Source of the DNA: Clostridia bacterium | GTDB taxonomy: Bacteria; Bacillota; Clostridia; Oscillospirales; Acutalibacteraceae | Direction: 5' to 3' | DNA length: 8,360 bases | NCBI GenBank assembly: GCA_900763035.1 | Contig: CAAFIS010000261.1 | Span: 1 to 8,360, forward strand | Translations under genes and position numbers: made by a program | Notes under the pieces: generated by a model | What the model was told of the DNA's origin: nothing | The model's input: only the letters and a program-made list of their open reading frames with translations | Database searches by the model: none | Shown: positions 5,814 to 8,360 of the stretch, one piece after another | Position numbering within the stretch: position 1 is the stretch's first letter | Layout: each line of letters opens with the position of its first letter

Positions 5814-5832
5814 GGCAGCGGGGGTGTTTTTG

Positions 5833-6330
5833 ATGAAGGCAAGAGCGCACACCGGGAAAAGACGCATCCGGTGGAAAACACTGATCGTTTGTCTGGCGAT
5901 CCCGCTTTTCGTCGGCGGGCTGTCCGCGCTGGTGTCGCGCGGCGGGCTGCAGGCGTTCTCCGCAACGAAGAAGCCGCCGCTCGCGCCGCCCGGCTGGGTG
6001 TTCCCCGTGGCGTGGACGGTCCTGTTTTTGCTCATGGGCATCGCCTCTTATCTGGTCGCGGTGTCCGCCGCACCGCAGCGGACGCGGCAGGGGGCGCTGT
6101 ATCTGTATGCACTGCAGCTGGCCGTCAACTTCTTCTGGTCACCGATCTTTTTCGGGACGGGCGCATACCTGTTCGCGTTCATCTGGCTGCTGCTGCTTTG
6201 GGTGCTGATCGTGCTGACGGTGCGCCGCTTCGCCCGGATCCGTTCGGCTGCCGGGTGGCTGCTGATGCCGTATCTGGCTTGGGTCACGTTCGCCGGGTAT
6301 CTGAACTTCGGGATCTTTCTGCTCAACTGA
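5833..6330 (+). CDS. tspO: TspO/MBR family membrane protein (tryptophan-rich sensory protein)
   Basis: This 165-residue protein has five predicted membrane helices (about 16-34, 54-77, 87-107, 112-130, 138-158). TspO proteins bind porphyrins and related tetrapyrroles and help control stress responses or porphyrin breakdown; the exact role in Firmicutes is unsettled. The family signature is clear: KPPLAPPGWVFPVAWT (47-62), NFFWSPIFF (99-107), and the last helix PYLAWVTFAGYLNFGIFLLN at the extreme C-terminus. Conserved tryptophans are at 55, 61, 102, 118, 123, 142 and 150. I start at the ATG at 5833, preceded by GGGGGTG at 6-base spacing; an in-frame ATG at 5791 would add 14 residues and lies within the candidate promoter. 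A basic N-terminal extension (RAHTGKRRIRWK) precedes helix 1. It is convergent with azlD, 9 bp away, with no hairpin between. Confidence 0.95.
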   Translation: MKARAHTGKRRIRWKTLIVCLAIPLFVGGLSALVSRGGLQAFSATKKPPLAPPGWVFPVAWTVLFLLMGIASYLVAVSAAPQRTRQGALYLYALQLAVNFFWSPIFFGTGAYLFAFIWLLLLWVLIVLTVRRFARIRSAAGWLLMPYLAWVTFAGYLNFGIFLLN

Positions 6331-6339
6331 TCGGCGCGG

Positions 6340-6639
6340 TCACAGGAAAAAGCCGGTGACCAGCGCGGCGGCTGCGGCGGCCAAGGCCACCACGATCAGC
6401 GGCAGGCGGCAGTAGGCCAGGATCAGCGCGGCGGCCGTGCCGACGATGGCGGTGGGCAGGCTGCCGGTGGAATAAAAGATCGCTGGGATCGTCATGGCGC
6501 TGAGCACGGCATACGGCAGATAGAACAGCAGGCTGCGCAAAAACCGGGAGCGGATCTGCCGGCGGCAGAGCGTGAGCGGGATCATGCGGATCAGGTAGGT
6601 CACGCCCGCCATCACCGCAACGGAGAGGAACAGCTTCAC
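6340..6639 (-). CDS. azlD: Branched-chain amino acid exporter, small subunit AzlD
   Basis: This 99-residue membrane protein has about four hydrophobic helices and forms a two-part exporter with AzlC. Together they move branched-chain amino acids and analogues such as azaleucine out of the cell. The AzlD-type features are the N-terminal VTYLIRMIPL segment (13-22) and the block RSRFLRSLLFYLPYAVLSAMTIPAIFY (31-57), where the FLRSLLxYLPYAVLxAMxxPA pattern is typical. The start codon is GTG, overlapping the azlC stop as GTGA, so translation is coupled to azlC. The last residues are hydrophobic and end at FFL. No terminator is visible after it, and it faces the end of tspO at 9 bp. Confidence 0.93.
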   Translation of the reverse strand: MKLFLSVAVMAGVTYLIRMIPLTLCRRQIRSRFLRSLLFYLPYAVLSAMTIPAIFYSTGSLPTAIVGTAAALILAYCRLPLIVVALAAAAAALVTGFFL

Positions 6640-7364
6640 GGCGCATCCTCCTCTCCGGCATCAGCGGTGTCCGGCGCACTGTCCGCGACCGGGAACAGCA
6701 GCGCCCCGAGCAGCGAGGCCGCCAGCGCGCACACGATCACGGCAAAGCCGTTGCCGACGGCGGGCAGCAGATAGTAGAACACGCAGCTCAGCCCGGCGGC
6801 GAGCACCACGACCAGCAGCACGTGCCGGTCGCTGCGGGCGGGCGGCAGGATGATCGCCAAGAACATCCCGTACAGCACGATGCCCATGGCATCGGTCACG
6901 GCGGCGGGCAGCAGCTCGCCCGCCGCGGCGCCGAGCGCCGTGCCCAGCGTCCAGCCGATCGTCGGCATCAGGATCAGCCCGTACATATAGCGGGCCGTCA
7001 GCAGCCCCGGCTGCGAGATCGCCACGGCATAGATCTCGTCCGTGATGCCGTAGGACACCAGCAGCCGCCGCGGCGTGGTGAAGCTTCGGTCGAGCTTCTG
7101 CGACAGGGAGAAGCCCATCAGCGCATAGCGCAGGTTGATGACCAGCTGCGTCAGCGCGATCTCCAGCAGGCTGCCGCCTGCCAAAATGACCTGCAGACCG
7201 GCCGCCTGTCCGGCGGAGGTCAGGTTCGTCGCGGAGATCAGCGACGCAGCCAGAACGGACAGCCCGCCGCGCGCCGCCAAAATGCCGAACCCGAAGGATA
7301 CCGACAGATAGCCCAGCGCGATGGGCATCCCGTGTGCCATACCGCGCACGAAGGGGGAACGCAT
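6636..7364 (-). CDS. azlC: Branched-chain amino acid exporter, large subunit AzlC
   Basis: This 242-residue membrane protein is the main subunit of the AzlCD exporter. The family's N-terminal stretch is present (GMPIALGYLSVSFGFGILA, 12-30), as are SATNLTSAGQAAGLQVI (44-60), LTQLVINLRYALMGFSLSQKL (71-91) and the YGITDEIYAVA segment (105-115) that is highly conserved in AzlC. About seven hydrophobic segments are visible. The acidic C-terminal tail (DTADAGEEDAP) is likely cytoplasmic. The frame is open upstream for another 188 codons, but the ATG at 7362-7364 is the real start: the conserved domain begins here and AAAGGAGAG lies upstream at 9-base spacing. It is the first gene of a two-gene operon divergent from rimP. 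Confidence 0.93.
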   Translation of the reverse strand: MRSPFVRGMAHGMPIALGYLSVSFGFGILAARGGLSVLAASLISATNLTSAGQAAGLQVILAGGSLLEIALTQLVINLRYALMGFSLSQKLDRSFTTPRRLLVSYGITDEIYAVAISQPGLLTARYMYGLILMPTIGWTLGTALGAAAGELLPAAVTDAMGIVLYGMFLAIILPPARSDRHVLLVVVLAAGLSCVFYYLLPAVGNGFAVIVCALAASLLGALLFPVADSAPDTADAGEEDAP

Positions 7365-7390
7365 GAAAGATCTCTCCTTTGCCGACAGAG

Positions 7391-7418
7391 GGTATCGATG
7401 TACGGCATCGATGATACC
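7391..7418. promoter_or_regulatory. Operator-like inverted repeat at the azlC promoter
   Basis: ATCGATG (7394-7400) and CATCGAT (7406-7412) are perfect 7-bp inverted arms around TACGG, and flanking GGT/ACC extend the symmetry past a 3-base bulge. It overlaps the azlC -10 box and runs past the expected start of transcription, so a bound protein would block initiation. An Lrp/AzlB-type or other regulator is possible; none is encoded here. Confidence 0.5.
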
Positions 7419-7439
7419 ACTTTCGGGCGAAAAAAGCGA
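7411..7439 (-). promoter_or_regulatory. azlC: Extended -10 promoter of azlCD
   Basis: On the minus strand TGGTATCAT gives an extended -10 (TATCAT at 7411-7416, TGG at 7417-7419), about 47 bp before azlC. The -35 position at 17 bp reads TCGCTT and is poor. Two A6/T6 tracts 20 bp apart (7430-7435, 7450-7455) lie upstream; the farther one could act as an UP element. Confidence 0.5.
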
Positions 7440-7538
7440 CCTGTCGGTGAAAAAACGCTCACTTTTCGGCAAAAGAGGCAGGCTTTTTGCTTGCCGGATC
7501 CGCCTTTTGTGCGAAGTAGCCAAATGTACCGAAACCGC

Positions 7539-7567
7539 TTGCATTCCTGCCGCACAAGTGGTATACT
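7539..7567 (+). promoter_or_regulatory. Sigma-A promoter of the rimP-nusA operon
   Basis: TTGCAT (7539-7544), a 17-bp spacer and an extended -10 TGG-TATACT (7559-7567) form a strong housekeeping promoter. The expected start is near 7574, giving a leader of about 80 bases that holds a stable hairpin before the rimP ribosome site. Strong constitutive expression suits this operon. Confidence 0.82.
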
Positions 7568-7584
7568 GAGTAAAGTAAGATATG

Positions 7585-7622
7585 ATGAAGTAAAGGAGTG
7601 GGGCGACCCGCTCCTTTATCAT
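7585..7622 (+). ncRNA. Structured 5' leader hairpin of rimP-nusA
   Basis: TAAAGGAG (7591-7598) pairs with CTCCTTTA (7611-7618), continued by a T-G wobble and GGG/CCC, and capped by a GCGA (GNRA) tetraloop at 7603-7606. Past a 2-base bulge, ATGA (7585-7588) pairs with TCAT (7619-7622). No T-run follows, so it is not a terminator. It sits between the promoter and the rimP ribosome site. It could be a cis-regulatory element or RNA-stability element; I do not recognise it as a named motif. Confidence 0.6.
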
Positions 7623-7653
7623 TGTCCGGTCCGGGCAGGAAAGGCGGCAGAGC

Positions 7654-8175
7654 ATGGGCAAGCAAAACGCAAAGGGCGCAGGCGGCGCAGCGCCGGGCGG
7701 CATCGTGGGCAAGATCGTCCCGCTCGTCGAGCCGATCACCGCGCAGCACGGGCTGCTGCTGTGGGACGTGCGCTTCGTCAAGGAGGGCGCGACGTGGATC
7801 CTGCGCATCGTCATCGACCGGGAGGACGCGCCCGTGTCCATCGACGACTGCGTGGCGGTGTCGCGGCAGCTCAGTCCCGTTTTGGACGAAAAGGACCCCA
7901 TCCCGCAGTCGTACTGCCTGGAGGTCACCTCGCCCGGCGCGGACCGCGAACTGACACGGCCGGAGCATTTCGCTTACTATATCGGTCATCCGGTCAGCGT
8001 GCGCCTGTATGCGCCGGACGAGGCCGGTCGGCGCGAGCTGTGCGGCATTCTGGTCGATCGGCAGGACGGCGTGCTGACCCTTGAGGACGAGGACGGCAGA
8101 CGGACGGCGCTCGAGAAAAAAGCCGTCGCCGCCGTGCACGCGATCGACGACTTCGAGGAGATCCCGGAGCCTTGA
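7654..8175 (+). CDS. rimP: Ribosome maturation factor RimP
   Basis: This 173-residue cytoplasmic protein helps mature the 30S ribosomal subunit. Residues about 15-95 form the N-terminal alpha/beta domain, with VSIDDCVAVSRQLSPVLDEKDPIP (61-84) and the diagnostic LEVTSPGADREL (89-100). The C-terminal SH3-like barrel follows (about 105-165), with the conserved PEHFAYYIGHPVSVRLY segment (103-119). The first 14 residues are a Gly/Ala-rich extension, slightly longer than many relatives. The ATG is preceded by AGGAAAGG at about 9-base spacing. It heads the classic rimP-nusA operon, with nusA starting 63 bp downstream. Confidence 0.96.
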   Translation: MGKQNAKGAGGAAPGGIVGKIVPLVEPITAQHGLLLWDVRFVKEGATWILRIVIDREDAPVSIDDCVAVSRQLSPVLDEKDPIPQSYCLEVTSPGADRELTRPEHFAYYIGHPVSVRLYAPDEAGRRELCGILVDRQDGVLTLEDEDGRRTALEKKAVAAVHAIDDFEEIPEP

Positions 8176-8183
8176 CGGTTCTT

Positions 8184-8202
8184 GCCGCCGGCAGACGGCG
8201 GC
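8184..8202 (+). other. Small hairpin between rimP and nusA
   Basis: GCCGCCG (8184-8190) and CGGCGGC (8196-8202) form a 7-bp stem with a 5-base loop, starting 8 bases after the rimP stop. No T-run follows directly (a T5 run comes about 14 bases later), so it is probably not an efficient terminator. It may mark an RNA processing or attenuation point before nusA, or be chance in GC-rich DNA. Confidence 0.35.
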
Positions 8203-8238
8203 GCTCGGCAACACGATTTTTGTGGAGGTTTCAGTGTC

Positions 8239-8360
8239 ATGACGAACAAAGACATCGCAGAGTTTTTCGAGGCCCTTCGGCTGCTGGCCAAGGAAAAAGG
8301 GCTGGACATGGACTATCTGACGGAAAAGATCGAGGCGGCGATCGTCGTCGCGGTCAAAAA
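8239..8360 (+). CDS. nusA: Transcription termination/antitermination factor NusA, 5' part
   Basis: Only the first 40 codons are inside the window. The reading frame begins MTNKDIAEFFEALRLLAKEK and continues GLDMDYLTEKIEAAIVVAVK, which matches the RNA-polymerase-binding N-terminal domain of NusA (pattern EALxxLxKEKGI...LxxAIEAAxxxAxKK). NusA binds elongating RNA polymerase and modulates pausing, termination and antitermination. The ATG follows GGAGGT (8224-8229) at 9-base spacing. Its place right after rimP is the conserved order. The gene is cut by the window edge, not truncated. Confidence 0.93.
   Translation, partial: MTNKDIAEFFEALRLLAKEKGLDMDYLTEKIEAAIVVAVK

Noticed and set aside
5791..5832. 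Earlier ATG for tspO adding 14 residues
   Set aside because: It has no ribosome site, lies within the candidate promoter, and the later ATG at 5833 is well placed after GGGGGTG.
6328..6342. Terminator between the convergent tspO and azlD genes
   Set aside because: Only 9 bases separate the stop codons, and the sequence TGATCGGCGCGGTCA is too weakly symmetrical and lacks a T-run.
7477..7495. Hairpin GGCAGGC-TTTTT-GCTTGCC as a terminator in the azlC-rimP gap
   Set aside because: The stem has a mismatch, the T-run is in the loop and not after the stem, and no gene ends there.
7365..7928. Upstream extension of the azlC reading frame by 188 codons
   Set aside because: It runs antisense through the rimP promoter, leader and gene start, shows no recognisable domain, and the AzlC family begins at the ATG at 7364 with a good ribosome site.
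1..8360. CRISPR array, insertion sequence, prophage, tRNA or rRNA
   Set aside because: I found no regularly spaced repeats, transposase or integrase motifs, terminal inverted repeats, or cloverleaf or rRNA-like sequence. The only tandem repeat is the short coding one at 708-740.

Overview
The window reads as chromosomal DNA from a GC-rich, anaerobic, endospore-forming Firmicute. My best guess is a gut-type clostridium of the Oscillospiraceae/Ruminococcaceae kind. The evidence is a recognisable SpoIIID (absent outside endospore formers), an oxygen-sensitive glycyl radical enzyme with its activase, a Thr-rich lipoprotein with a cysteine-rich patch of a kind common in clostridial surface proteins, strong GGAGG-type ribosome binding sites, and sigma-A promoters whose AT-rich boxes stand out against GC-rich coding sequence. 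The genus is inference. I saw no mobile element, rRNA, tRNA or CRISPR array.

Layout, left to right. Bases 1-150 hold a near-consensus minus-strand promoter that fires out of the left edge, and the terminator of the next gene. A secreted lipoprotein (155-1309, minus) and an AraC-family regulator with an N-terminal sensor domain (1368-2189, minus) follow. Divergent from the regulator is a two-gene unit on the plus strand: a compact glycyl radical enzyme of the pyruvate formate-lyase superfamily (2306-4429) and its radical-SAM activase (4429-5328), translationally coupled and closed by a 19-bp perfect hairpin. Next come spoIIID (5464-5712) with its own terminator and tspO (5833-6330), each behind a sigma-E-like promoter candidate. 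The azlD-azlC pair (6340-7364, minus) exports branched-chain amino acids and converges on tspO. Divergent from azlC, a strong promoter and a structured leader precede rimP (7654-8175) and the start of nusA (8239 to the edge), the front of the usual nusA-infB operon.

How it fits together. The AraC regulator, the glycyl radical enzyme and the activase look like a self-contained catabolic module: a small molecule sensed by the regulator would switch on a radical lyase or dehydratase. The enzyme has the catalytic Cys (C358), the paired Glu (E360) and the radical Gly (G682). Its signature loop reads GCWEVQIPG where glycerol dehydratase and choline lyase have GCVEPQ-PG, and its radical site reads SGW where the family usually has SGY. 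No aldehyde dehydrogenase, microcompartment or transporter gene lies beside it, so the substrate is open. This orphan enzyme is the most promising novelty here. The regulatory leads next in line are the two sigma-E-like promoters (one in front of tspO), the GNRA-capped leader hairpin of rimP-nusA, and the operator-like palindrome at the azlC promoter.
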